Under the pieces are notes generated by a model. It was not told the DNA's origin, made no database searches, and worked only from the letters and a program-made list of their open reading frames with translations. Below, in pieces: positions 1-6,719 of a stretch of 10,690 nucleotides of DNA. The DNA lies in the NCBI GenBank assembly GCA_964526035.1, contig CAZGKE010000119.1:1-10690 (forward strand), read 5' to 3'. This stretch comes from DAOMOD01 sp964526035 (GTDB lineage: Bacteria > Pseudomonadota > Gammaproteobacteria > Xanthomonadales > BPKI01). The stretch's first letter is position 1. Every line of letters begins with the position of its first letter. Both the position numbers and the translations under genes were made by a program.

Positions 1-894
1 TGGCACAACGGGCAGGTCAAGCCCTGGGCGGAAGCCACCGTGCACGTCATGGCGCACGCGCTGCACTACGGCTCGTCGATCTTCGAGGGCATCCGCATCT
101 ACGACACGCCGCGAGGGCCGGCCATCTTTCGGCTGGACGACCATCTGCGCCGCCTGTTCATGTCGGCGAAGGTGTACGAGATGGAACTGCCGTTTGACCT
201 GCCGACGCTGGCCGGCGCATGCGCCGAGGTGGTGCGCGCCAACGGCGGCGGCACCGACTACCTGCGCCCGGTGGCATGGCGCGGACTGGGCGGCTTCGGG
301 CTGAGCGCCGAGACGCCGGTCGATGTCGCGGTGGCCACCTGGAAGATGGGCGGCTATCTGGGCACAGACGTCATCGAGAACGGCATCGATGCCTGCGTCA
401 CCAGCTGGAACCGGGTGGCGCCGAACACCATCCCCGCCGGCGCCAAGGCCGGCGGCAACTACCTGTCCGGACAGCTGATCGCGCGCGAGGCGCGAAGGCT
501 CGGCTTCGGTGAAGGCATTGCCCTGTCGGTCGACGGCATGATCAGCGAGGGCGCCGGCGAGAACCTGTTCCTGCTGATCGACGGCATCCTGCATACGCCG
601 CCGGTGGCCTCGGGGATTCTGAACGGCATCACCCGCGACACCGTGATCAAGCTGGCCGCCGAGGAAGGCATCGCCGTGCGCGAGCACAACCTGCCGCGCG
701 AGTATCTGTATTTCGCCGAGGAGATCTTCATGTGCGGCACGGCCGTCGAGATCACGCCGCTGCGCTCGATCGACGGACGGCCGGTGGGGTCGGGCGCAGT
801 CGGCCCGGTGACGCGACGGCTGCAGACGCGATTCTTCGATCTGGTGCATGGGCGCATCGACGACACGCGGGGCTGGCTGACGCCTGTGATGTAG
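1..894 (+). CDS. ilvE: Branched-chain amino acid aminotransferase, 5' end cut by window
   Basis: This is a PLP-dependent class IV (fold type IV) aminotransferase. It interconverts leucine, isoleucine and valine with their 2-oxo acids using glutamate/2-oxoglutarate, the last step of branched-chain amino acid synthesis, in the cytoplasm. The frame is open from base 1, so the start lies upstream; 297 residues are visible. Compared with the roughly 309-residue E. coli enzyme, only about a dozen N-terminal residues are missing. Family landmarks seen are HALHYGSSIFEGIR near the visible N-terminus, the PLP lysine in GAKAGGNYLSG (codon 445-447), SEGAGENLFL (about 543-573), GITRDTVIKLA, and MCGTAVEITPLRSIDG near the C-terminus. 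The ATG at base 40 is internal, since homology continues before it. The stop codon (892-894) lies inside a REP-like repeat arm. The identification is secure; its operon context is not visible. Confidence 0.96.
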   Translation, partial: WHNGQVKPWAEATVHVMAHALHYGSSIFEGIRIYDTPRGPAIFRLDDHLRRLFMSAKVYEMELPFDLPTLAGACAEVVRANGGGTDYLRPVAWRGLGGFGLSAETPVDVAVATWKMGGYLGTDVIENGIDACVTSWNRVAPNTIPAGAKAGGNYLSGQLIAREARRLGFGEGIALSVDGMISEGAGENLFLLIDGILHTPPVASGILNGITRDTVIKLAAEEGIAVREHNLPREYLYFAEEIFMCGTAVEITPLRSIDGRPVGSGAVGPVTRRLQTRFFDLVHGRIDDTRGWLTPVM

Positions 895-1055
895 GAGCCC
901 ATTCAGGAAGGAACCGGCACCGAATCGATGCGGCGGGACGGTCGCCCACGGGTGGGCTCCTACAGGGCACGGCTTCTGTGGGAGGGGCCTCAGCCCCGAC
1001 AGGGGCATTGCATCGAAACGACGGGACGGTCGCGGCTTTCGCCGCTCCTACAGGG
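891..1055. repeat. Cluster of REP-like inverted repeat units (BIME-like)
   Basis: Three related palindromic units lie in the gap after ilvE. Unit 1 (934-967) begins with CGGGACGGTCGC and ends with CTCCTACAGGG, around the palindrome CCCAC/GTGGG. Its tail TGGGCTCCTAC (953-963) is the exact 11-bp reverse complement of GTAGGAGCCCA (891-901), which runs through the ilvE stop codon. Unit 2 (977-1000) is in the opposite orientation, with TGTGGGAG followed by the stem GGGGC/GCCCC. Unit 3 (1022-1055) repeats the first and last motifs of unit 1 exactly (1022-1033 and 1045-1055), with core GCGGC/GCCGC. Sequences of this style, GTAGGAGC followed by a short GC palindrome, are widespread intergenic REP elements in Lysobacterales and Pseudomonas, usually spread by a RAYT transposase. 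No such transposase gene is in the window. Confidence 0.82.
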
Positions 1056-1080
1056 AGAAAACGTGCCGCCGTGCTTTCCT

Positions 1081-1115
1081 GCTCCCTGCTCCCCGCTCCC
1101 TAATCCCCGCTCCCC
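1081..1115. repeat. Tandem 7-bp repeat, five imperfect copies
   Basis: Five back-to-back heptamers are visible: GCTCCCT, GCTCCCC, GCTCCCT, AATCCCC, GCTCCCC. The pyrimidine-rich strand is the + strand. The array ends five bases before the stop codon of the leftward 280-aa gene, so it lies in that gene's 3' untranslated region. Heptamer arrays of this kind occur in intergenic DNA of several Lysobacterales. No function is evident; copy number may vary by slippage. Confidence 0.7.
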
Positions 1116-1119
1116 ACGT

Positions 1120-1962
1120 TCACCCCCGCCGAAACACCCCGAATATCTTGCTGCCAAGGCTGCCGAGCTCATGGCGCACCTGTCCCAACGGACCTTGCGC
1201 TCGCCGCAGCGCCTGGTACTCCGCAACCTGCCGCTCCACCAGCTTGTCTTCCCAGCGCTTCTTGAGTTCCTGTTGCGCAACCCGGGCCTTGATCTGGCTG
1301 CGCACGTCTTCGGGCAGCGATTCGCGGAGCACGTTGGCCGACTGGCACAGAAGATAGCGGCCCAGTCCGTCGATGAACTCTTCTGTCAGTCTGGCCGGCG
1401 GAAAACTGCGCGTGATCGTTCCGTAGCCCTCGAAGTTGGTGAAACTGACGCGCACCTGGCCAGTGCCGGAGCTGGCGTCGATCTCGCCGTTCAAATCGAT
1501 CTTGCCGCGCGCCCTGAAGCTCGCCGCAACCACGTCTCCGGCCTCGTCCCTGCCGAGTGCCTGCATTCCGCCGAGACGGCAATGCTGGAACAGACGATTC
1601 ATGGTCTTGACCTTGGCGACGCCCTCCACCTGCAGCTGCGGACACTCCTCACTGACCACATGCGCGGCGCCGGAAATCTCCAGTCGGAAGCGACCGGCCT
1701 CGCGGGTCTGTCGCAGCTGGAACTCGGGTTCCACATCAGCCACGACGCGCCCGTAGCCGGCAAGCTCGAAGCCCATCCGTGTGGGTGTCTTGAGCGTCTC
1801 GACCTGCTTGAACAATCTCGCCAGATACTCGGCCAGCGCCTCCATCTTCGGCTCGCAGCCCTCGCGATACTGCTGTTCCCTCTGCTCGCGCAGGATCTGC
1901 GCCTCGTCATCACCGGCGCGGCGGCGTTCGGCTTCTTTCTCGAGATCTTCAAGAAGGCCCAT
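1120..1962 (-). CDS. Conserved-looking hypothetical protein, 280 aa, cytoplasmic
   Basis: I do not recognise a named family. No start codon of any common type lies upstream in frame before a stop, so the ATG at 1960-1962 is the only early start; the Shine-Dalgarno sequence before it is weak. There is no signal peptide and no membrane segment. Residues 1-40 are strongly charged and helical-looking (LEDLEKEAERRR, then EQREQQYREG). The middle (about 60-200) alternates polar and hydrophobic residues as in beta-sheet. Residues 215-260 look like a long charged helix or coiled coil (KKRWEDKLVERQVAEYQ). Four cysteines are scattered and form no obvious metal motif. It converges on ilvE across the REP cluster and diverges from the H-NS-like gene, with about 220 bp between the two starts. 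Frame length, start position and coding character support a real gene; function is unknown. Confidence 0.8.
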   Translation of the reverse strand: MGLLEDLEKEAERRRAGDDEAQILREQREQQYREGCEPKMEALAEYLARLFKQVETLKTPTRMGFELAGYGRVVADVEPEFQLRQTREAGRFRLEISGAAHVVSEECPQLQVEGVAKVKTMNRLFQHCRLGGMQALGRDEAGDVVAASFRARGKIDLNGEIDASSGTGQVRVSFTNFEGYGTITRSFPPARLTEEFIDGLGRYLLCQSANVLRESLPEDVRSQIKARVAQQELKKRWEDKLVERQVAEYQALRRAQGPLGQVRHELGSLGSKIFGVFRRG

Positions 1963-2185
1963 GGTCTTCGGGAATCCAGCGCGTTGAGGCAGCGAGCCAC
2001 AGTCTTCCGTGAACCCGGTCGGGATGCAAGGGCGCCCGCCAATTCACCGGTCGACCGATTCGCTTTCGCGGCAAAACGCTGCATGTTCGAACGGAATGAA
2101 TATTCTGATAGCATTCGCAGCGCGGAGCGCGTGTTTTTCGCCCGCAATTTCCCAATTCGACTACTGCAAAGAAGAACTCATACCC

Positions 2186-2503
2186 ATGTCCATCGACCTT
2201 TCCAAACTCGACAGCAAGGCGCTCGACGATCTGATCGTCAAAGCCAGGCGTCAACAGACCAAGATCAAGCGTTCGCGCATTGCCGATGTCAGGAAGAAGC
2301 TGCGCAAAGTGGCCAAGGACGAGGGATACACCATCGACGAGCTGTTCGGTGGCGCGAAGAAGGCGGGCAAGGGAAAGGCCGCTGCCAAGTATCGTAATCC
2401 GGACAACGCCAGGGAAACCTGGTCCGGTCGCGGCCGCAAGCCGCGCTGGTTCGAAGCGGCCGTGAAATCAGGCAAATCCGAATCGAGCCTGCTCGTCAAG
2501 TAG
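2186..2503 (+). CDS. Short H-NS family nucleoid-associated protein
   Basis: This 105-aa basic protein should bind AT-rich DNA, shape the nucleoid and silence genes. Residues 1-45 are a charged helix of the sort used for dimerisation (KALDDLIVKARRQQ..., then RIADVRKKLRKVA). A Lys/Gly/Ala-rich linker follows (about 55-68). The C-terminal DNA-binding motif is clear: YRNPDN, then TWSGRGRKPRWF at about residues 77-88, including the RGR core that inserts into the minor groove. It is shorter than the 130-140 residues typical of H-NS, the loss being in the N-terminal oligomerisation part. The ATG at 2186 is chosen because homology begins there and AAAGAAGAA (2168-2176) precedes it; an in-frame ATG at 2009 would add 59 residues with no protein-like character. 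The gene stands alone and ends at a strong terminator. The upstream 100 bp is the most AT-rich stretch of the window, which fits autoregulation (inference). Confidence 0.9.
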   Translation: MSIDLSKLDSKALDDLIVKARRQQTKIKRSRIADVRKKLRKVAKDEGYTIDELFGGAKKAGKGKAAAKYRNPDNARETWSGRGRKPRWFEAAVKSGKSESSLLVK

Positions 2504-2527
2504 CCGTTCCGATCCATCGATCCACAG

Positions 2528-2557
2528 TTGCGCCGGCCCAAGCCGGCGCAATTGTTT
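2528..2557 (+). terminator. Rho-independent terminator of the H-NS-like gene
   Basis: A perfect 10-bp stem (TTGCGCCGGC at 2528-2537 pairing with GCCGGCGCAA at 2542-2551) has a 4-base loop CCAA and is followed by TTGTTT. It starts 24 bases after the H-NS-like stop codon. On the other strand the hairpin is followed by a mixed sequence without a T run, and it lies beyond the 3' end of the leftward exporter, so it mainly serves the rightward gene. Confidence 0.85.
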
Positions 2558-2578
2558 CAAGTATTCGAAGCGCGCCGT

Positions 2579-3814
2579 TCAGAGCCTGCGCCGCGGCGGC
2601 ACCAGCAGGTTGCCGAACAGCAATCCGGCCACCAGCGAGGCCAAAGCCGCAATCAGATGGAAGGTGGTGTCCACGCCCAGAAATACATCGTGCTCGAACA
2701 CGAATGAAAGACTGCGGAAACCCACCGACCCGGGCACCAGAAGAATGATGCCGGGAACGCGAATCAATGCACCGGGGCGGCTCGCCCAGCGCGCATAGGC
2801 GTTGCTGGCCGCGCCCACCACCAGGCCACCCAGAAAAACCGCGAACTCCGGACCGAAATACAGGCGTCCGAAGTAGGCACTGAGGTATCCGAGCCATGCA
2901 GCGGCCATCACCAGCGGGTAGTCGCGCCGACTGGCGCGAAACAGCACGGCGAACGCGTACGACGCGCCCAGCAGGGCCAACCAATGTGCCCACTGAGGTA
3001 CCGGCGGCAGCAGCGGAGTGCCCGCCTGCCAACCGACCAGATGCGCGATCTGCGTCCCTGCCACTGCCCCGAAAGTCAGCTTGAGCAGTGTCGCCATGGC
3101 GCCGGCAAAGCGCGCCGTGCCCGCAGATAGCTGCTGACTCGCCAGTTCGGCCACGGCGGTGGTCAGCATCAGGCCGGGCAGCAGGACGATCAGGCTGGCG
3201 AGCACCACCGACTGCTGGTTGATCGGCGCCACGAAATGACCGAACGCCGCGGCCAGCAGCGTCGCCGTCAGGGCGGCGATTGCCTCGAACGCCGGCTGCA
3301 CGTGCGGACGGCCGACGCTGAGCAGCAACAGCGCGCCGATGAACATGCCGATGCCGGTGGCCGCCAGCACGTCGAGCGCCGATGCATTGAGCAGTGCGGC
3401 GACGCCCGCGGACGCCAGGCCGAAGGCGAACACGGTGATCGCCTTGCCGCGTGGCGTCAGCGCGTCGCGCAGCGCCCGCAGCTGGCGAAAGCCCTCGGCG
3501 AGATCCAGCAGGCCGTTCGACACATCGTCGGCGATGTCGTCCACCCGCGCCAGCAGCTTGAGGTGTACCTCGCCCGGGTTGACCCGCACGATCATGGTAT
3601 GGAACGCCAGCGGATCCTCGGCATCGTCGGCCTCGACCAGCGACAGGGTGATGCCGGTAGGCGTAGCCAGCACCTGGCAAGCCATGCCGAGCTTCAAGGC
3701 GACAGCGGTGACAGCCTCCTCCAGTCGTTGCGAGGCCGTGCCGTACTGGTGCAGTCGCCTCGCCAGTTCGGCGACAAAGGCGATGCGCGTGTTCAGTGGA
3801 GCAGGATGAGCCAA
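2579..3814 (-). CDS. ThrE-type threonine/serine exporter family protein
   Basis: This is an inner-membrane protein of the threonine/serine exporter family (ThrE; DUF1212 domain plus ThrE_2 domain in one chain). The family exports amino acids in exchange for protons; the substrate here is inferred. The N-terminal soluble part has the family pattern AELARRLHQYGTASQRLEEAV and a following TPTGITLSL segment. About ten hydrophobic segments follow, e.g. around ALLNASALDVLAATGIGM, LIVLLPGLMLTTAVAEL and GALIRVPGIILLVPGSVGF. The last residues are basic (PPRRRL). The frame is open back to 3943, but that would run into the divergent EamA gene. I prefer the TTG at 3814 (411 aa): it begins just before the conserved part and lies about 24 bases after the predicted start of transcription. 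An ATG at 3883 (434 aa) is the main alternative. Neither has a good Shine-Dalgarno sequence. Family assignment is firm, the start is not. Confidence 0.88.
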   Translation of the reverse strand: MAHPAPLNTRIAFVAELARRLHQYGTASQRLEEAVTAVALKLGMACQVLATPTGITLSLVEADDAEDPLAFHTMIVRVNPGEVHLKLLARVDDIADDVSNGLLDLAEGFRQLRALRDALTPRGKAITVFAFGLASAGVAALLNASALDVLAATGIGMFIGALLLLSVGRPHVQPAFEAIAALTATLLAAAFGHFVAPINQQSVVLASLIVLLPGLMLTTAVAELASQQLSAGTARFAGAMATLLKLTFGAVAGTQIAHLVGWQAGTPLLPPVPQWAHWLALLGASYAFAVLFRASRRDYPLVMAAAWLGYLSAYFGRLYFGPEFAVFLGGLVVGAASNAYARWASRPGALIRVPGIILLVPGSVGFRSLSFVFEHDVFLGVDTTFHLIAALASLVAGLLFGNLLVPPRRRL

Positions 3815-3819
3815 TGTCG

Positions 3820-3849
3820 TTGGTACCCGGAGTGGCGATCCGCGATAAT
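3820..3849 (+). promoter_or_regulatory. Candidate sigma-70 promoter for the EamA transporter gene
   Basis: TTGGTA (3820-3825) and GATAAT (3844-3849) are 18 bp apart and match the -35 and -10 consensus at 4 and 5 of 6 positions. Transcription would begin near 3856, giving a leader of about 26 bases before the ATG at 3882. The -10 box overlaps that of the opposite promoter by five bases. Confidence 0.5.
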
Positions 3850-3873
3850 GCGCGCCCTTCTCCGCCGCCTCAA
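3845..3873 (-). promoter_or_regulatory. Candidate sigma-70 promoter for the ThrE-type exporter gene
   Basis: Read on the minus strand, TTGAGG (3873-3868) and CATTAT (3850-3845) are 17 bp apart and each match the consensus at 4 of 6 positions. Transcription would begin near 3838, about 24 bases before the TTG at 3814. This supports that TTG over the ATG at 3883, which would place the promoter inside the coding region. Confidence 0.42.
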
Positions 3874-3881
3874 CAACCGCC

Positions 3882-4760
3882 ATGGGTCTGGGCGAACTGC
3901 TGTCGCTTGCCAGCGCCCTGGTCTGGGCGTTCGCCGTCATCATCTACCGGCGTCTGGGCGAGACGCTGTCGCCGACCGCACTCAATTTTCTGAAGAACCT
4001 GCTGGTGCTGGGCATGGTGCTGCCTACCGTGCTGCTGGTGCATGGGCTCGGCTTTCCGACGTTCACGGTGTCCACGGTGATCATCTGCCTGGTGAGCGGC
4101 TTGCTTGGCATTGCCCTGGCCGACACCCTCTACCTGCGGGCGCTGAATACCCTGGGTGCGGGGCGCACCGGGATCGTCGGCAACTTCTACAGCCCGTTCG
4201 TCATCCTGCTGTCCTACGTGTTCCTCGCCGAGCGGCTGTCGATACTGCAGGTGGCCGGCTTCGCCCTGGTCAGCGTTGGCGTGCTGCTGGTGAGCCAGCG
4301 CGATCGCGGCGAGGTGCTGCCCGACCGTGCCCAGCTCAAGGGCGTCTTGACCGGCATGCTGGCCGTATTCCTGATGGCGGCCGCCATCGTCATGGTGAAG
4401 CGGATACTGGAAGAGCACGAGCTGCTCTGGGTGGTGCTGCTGCGCCTGATCGGTGGCGTGCTCGGCATGCTGCTGATCTTCGCCGTGCGCCGCCGCTGGC
4501 CGGTGTTCCGCAAGGCCGGCGCAGCGATCCAGTGGGGCTGGCTGGTGCTGGCAGCGTTTCTCGGCCAGTACCTCGCGATGATCCTCTGGCTTGGCGGCTA
4601 CAAGTTCACCCAGGCCTCGGTCGCCGCCATCCTCAATGAGACCGCCTCGGTGTTCATCGTCATCCTCGCCTGGCTGATCCTCGGCGAGGCCATGCACCGG
4701 CGCAAGTTTGCCGGGGTGGTGGTCAGCATGGCCGGGGTCGGCTGCATGATCGCCGGCTGA
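3882..4760 (+). CDS. EamA/DMT-family inner-membrane transporter
   Basis: This 292-aa protein belongs to the drug/metabolite transporter superfamily. Two EamA repeats, about residues 4-137 and 150-290, each have five hydrophobic segments, giving ten in all, the standard size. Characteristic pieces are the start SLASALVWAFAVIIYRRL, the end-of-repeat pattern FYSPFVILLSYVFLAERLS, and its counterpart NETASVFIVILAWLILGEAM in the second repeat. Members export amino acids, nucleosides or other small metabolites; the substrate cannot be read from sequence. The first hydrophobic segment begins at residue 4, so the ATG at 3882 is the natural start, although no Shine-Dalgarno sequence is evident. The gene is divergent from another probable amino-acid exporter. 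Its stop is 37 bases before the mlaE start, so read-through into the Mla-like operon is possible. Confidence 0.92.
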   Translation: MGLGELLSLASALVWAFAVIIYRRLGETLSPTALNFLKNLLVLGMVLPTVLLVHGLGFPTFTVSTVIICLVSGLLGIALADTLYLRALNTLGAGRTGIVGNFYSPFVILLSYVFLAERLSILQVAGFALVSVGVLLVSQRDRGEVLPDRAQLKGVLTGMLAVFLMAAAIVMVKRILEEHELLWVVLLRLIGGVLGMLLIFAVRRRWPVFRKAGAAIQWGWLVLAAFLGQYLAMILWLGGYKFTQASVAAILNETASVFIVILAWLILGEAMHRRKFAGVVVSMAGVGCMIAG

Positions 4761-4797
4761 TCGCCGGTGCAGCCATGTGGGTGGTAGCCTTGTCGGC

Positions 4798-5913
4798 ATG
4801 AGCGCATTCAGTCTGGAGGGTGGTTCGGTGCTGGCCGTGCGGGGCTCGTGGACCCTGGCGCAGGCCGCCGCCCTGGCGACGCCTCTCGAGGAACTCCTGC
4901 TCAAGTCGCGCCCGCGCACGCTGACGCTGCGCGCCGATGAACTGGCGGCGCTGGACACGGCCGGTGCACTGGTGATCCTGCGTGCGCTCGAGCGCGTGAA
5001 GCTGAAACTCGACGACGTCGAAATGGACGGCGTGAACGACGCGCACCGCGCGCTGCTCGAACTCGTCGCCGAACGCCGCGAAAGCGAAGCCGCGGCGATC
5101 CGCCCCGACCCCAGCCTGCGCGCCCTCGTGGAGCGCGTCGGCGCGGCGACGCTGAGCCTGGGGCACCAGACCCGCGAGCTGCTGGGCTTCGTCGGCCTGG
5201 TGCTCGCGACACTGGCGCAAGTGCTCATGGGCCGCCGCCGCCTGCGCCTGACCGCCACAGTGCATCACATGGAGCAGACCGGGCTCGACGCGGTTCCGAT
5301 CGTGGCCCTGCTCACCTTTCTTGTGGGCGCCGTGGTCGCTTTCCTGGGCGCTACGGTGCTCGCCGACTTCGGAGCATCCGTATTCACGGTCGAGCTGGTG
5401 GCCTACTCGTTCCTTCGCGAGTTCGGCGTGCTGCTCACCGCGATCCTGCTGGCTGGTCGCTCCGGCAGCGCATTCACTGCACAGATTGGTTCGATGAAGT
5501 CGCGCGAGGAGCTCGACGCCATCCGCACGCTCGGCCTCGATGCCATCGAACTGCTGGTGATACCGCGCCTTCTGGCGCTGCTGGTGATGCTGCCGGCGCT
5601 GACCTTCATCGCCATGATCATGGGCATCCTGGGCGGCGGCGTGGTCGGCGTGATGGTGCTCGACATCAGCCCCGGCATGTACCTCACGCGCCTCAACGAA
5701 ATGACCGAGATCCGCCACTTCTGGGTCGGCATGGTGAAGGCGCCGGTGTTTGCCTTCCTGATCGCCATCGTCGGCTGCCTGGAGGGTTTCAAGGTGGAGG
5801 GCAGCGCCGAGTCGGTCGGACGCCACACCACCTCATCGGTGGTGCAGGCGATCTTCCTGGTGATCGTGTTCGACGCGCTGTTCGCCATCTTCTTCATGGA
5901 GATCGGATTTTGA
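4798..5913 (+). CDS. mlaE: MlaE-type lipid ABC transporter permease with N-terminal STAS (MlaB-like) domain
   Basis: This is the inner-membrane permease of an MCE lipid transporter, 371 aa from the ATG at 4798. Residues 1-95 form a STAS domain: a short strand pattern, then LAALDTAGALVI, where DTAG (53-56) sits at the phosphorylatable Ser/Thr site of MlaB and anti-sigma-antagonist proteins. The MlaE (DUF140) domain follows from about residue 115 to the end. It shows the hallmark RSGSAFTAQIGSM (221-233), then EELDAIRTLG (237-246), and about five hydrophobic segments. E. coli MlaE is about 260 aa with MlaB as a separate subunit, so this is a natural MlaB-MlaE fusion, an arrangement known in other bacteria. 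A GTG at 4777 would add seven residues and cannot be excluded; Shine-Dalgarno signals are weak for both. The 3' end overlaps mlaF by four bases. Confidence 0.93.
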   Translation: MSAFSLEGGSVLAVRGSWTLAQAAALATPLEELLLKSRPRTLTLRADELAALDTAGALVILRALERVKLKLDDVEMDGVNDAHRALLELVAERRESEAAAIRPDPSLRALVERVGAATLSLGHQTRELLGFVGLVLATLAQVLMGRRRLRLTATVHHMEQTGLDAVPIVALLTFLVGAVVAFLGATVLADFGASVFTVELVAYSFLREFGVLLTAILLAGRSGSAFTAQIGSMKSREELDAIRTLGLDAIELLVIPRLLALLVMLPALTFIAMIMGILGGGVVGVMVLDISPGMYLTRLNEMTEIRHFWVGMVKAPVFAFLIAIVGCLEGFKVEGSAESVGRHTTSSVVQAIFLVIVFDALFAIFFMEIGF

Positions 5914-6710
5914 GCGACAGCATCGATCCGATCATCCGCGTGCGCGGCCTGCGTACCGTGTTCGGCACCCAGGTGGTGCACGACAGCCTCGACCTCGACG
6001 TGAACCGGGGCGAAGTGCTCGGCGTGATCGGCGGCTCCGGCGCCGGCAAGTCGGTGCTGCTGCGCTCCATCGTCGGCCTCAAGCATCCCGACGGCGGCCG
6101 CATCGAAGTGTTCGGCGAGGATGTCACCCACCTGTCCGACGAGCAGCGTCGCCCGTTCGAGCGTCGCTACGGAGTGATGTTCCAGGACGGCGCGCTGTTT
6201 TCCTCGCTGACGGTGCTGGAAAACGTGAAGGTGCCGCTGCTCGAGTACTACGACCTTCCGCAGCCGCTTCTGGACGAGCTGGCGCTGCTCAAGATCCGCC
6301 TCACCGGCCTGCCGGCAGACGCCGCCCACAAGTACCCGGCGCAGCTTTCCGGAGGCATGCGCAAGCGCGCTGGACTGGCGCGCGCGCTCGCGCTTGATCC
6401 GGAGCTGCTGTTCCTTGACGAACCCACCTCGGGCCTCGACCCCATCGGCGCCGCCGGCTTCGACGAGTTGATCCGCACCCTGAGCAACGCCCTGCATCTG
6501 ACCGTGTTCTTGGTCACCCACGATCTCGACAGTCTGTACGCGATCTGCGACCGTGTTGCGGTACTCGCCGATCGCCAGATGATCATTGTCGGCCGCGTCG
6601 AAGAAGTGGAGCGACACGAGCATCCATGGATCCGCGACTGCTTTCGCGGTCCACGCGGACGCGGCGCCCGCGACGCCCACGATGCAGAGCCCGCCACCCA
6701 CTTCGCCTGA
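5910..6710 (+). CDS. mlaF: MlaF-type ABC transporter ATPase
   Basis: This cytoplasmic ATPase drives lipid movement by the MlaE permease. In its 266 aa all nucleotide-binding motifs are intact: Walker A GGSGAGKS (41-48), Q-loop at Gln92 (MFQDGALFSSLTV, typical of the MlaF subgroup), signature LSGGM (146-150), Walker B LLFLDEP (166-172) with catalytic Glu171, D-loop SGLDP, and H-loop His204 in VTHDLDSL. The start is a TTG at 5910 whose bases TTGA overlap the mlaE stop; GGAG (5898-5901) lies 8 bases upstream, so translation is probably coupled. The last 25 residues are Arg/Gly/Ala-rich and probably disordered. It is about the usual length (E. coli MlaF 269 aa). Confidence 0.95.
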   Translation: MSDSIDPIIRVRGLRTVFGTQVVHDSLDLDVNRGEVLGVIGGSGAGKSVLLRSIVGLKHPDGGRIEVFGEDVTHLSDEQRRPFERRYGVMFQDGALFSSLTVLENVKVPLLEYYDLPQPLLDELALLKIRLTGLPADAAHKYPAQLSGGMRKRAGLARALALDPELLFLDEPTSGLDPIGAAGFDELIRTLSNALHLTVFLVTHDLDSLYAICDRVAVLADRQMIIVGRVEEVERHEHPWIRDCFRGPRGRGARDAHDAEPATHFA

Positions 6711-6719
6711 GAGCCCTGA

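Noticed and set aside
2086..2114. Possible promoter of the H-NS-like gene (TTCGAA, then TGATAGCAT as an extended -10) and the inverted repeat GAATG/CATTC at 2094-2116
   Set aside because: The -35 box matches poorly, and several other AT-rich hexamers are equally good. A promoter is likely in this region but I cannot place it.
2009..2185. N-terminal extension of the H-NS-like protein from an in-frame ATG at 2009
   Set aside because: The extra 59 residues have no H-NS character and cover the AT-rich upstream region; homology and a ribosome site point to 2186.
928..2397. Plus-strand open frame of 489 codons from the REP cluster into the H-NS-like gene
   Set aside because: It begins in repeat DNA, is antisense to the 280-aa gene and ends inside the H-NS-like gene in another frame. 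The open length comes from GC bias.
3815..3943. Longest form of the ThrE-type protein, starting at the ATG at 3943
   Set aside because: It would overlap the first 62 bases of the EamA gene head to head. The extra residues (Ser/Ala/Pro-rich) are not part of the family.
3870..5826. Two long minus-strand frames (462 and 367 codons) rich in His, Gln, Asp and Arg
   Set aside because: They are shadows of the EamA and mlaE genes. The composition reflects complement codons, and no start signal or motif supports them.
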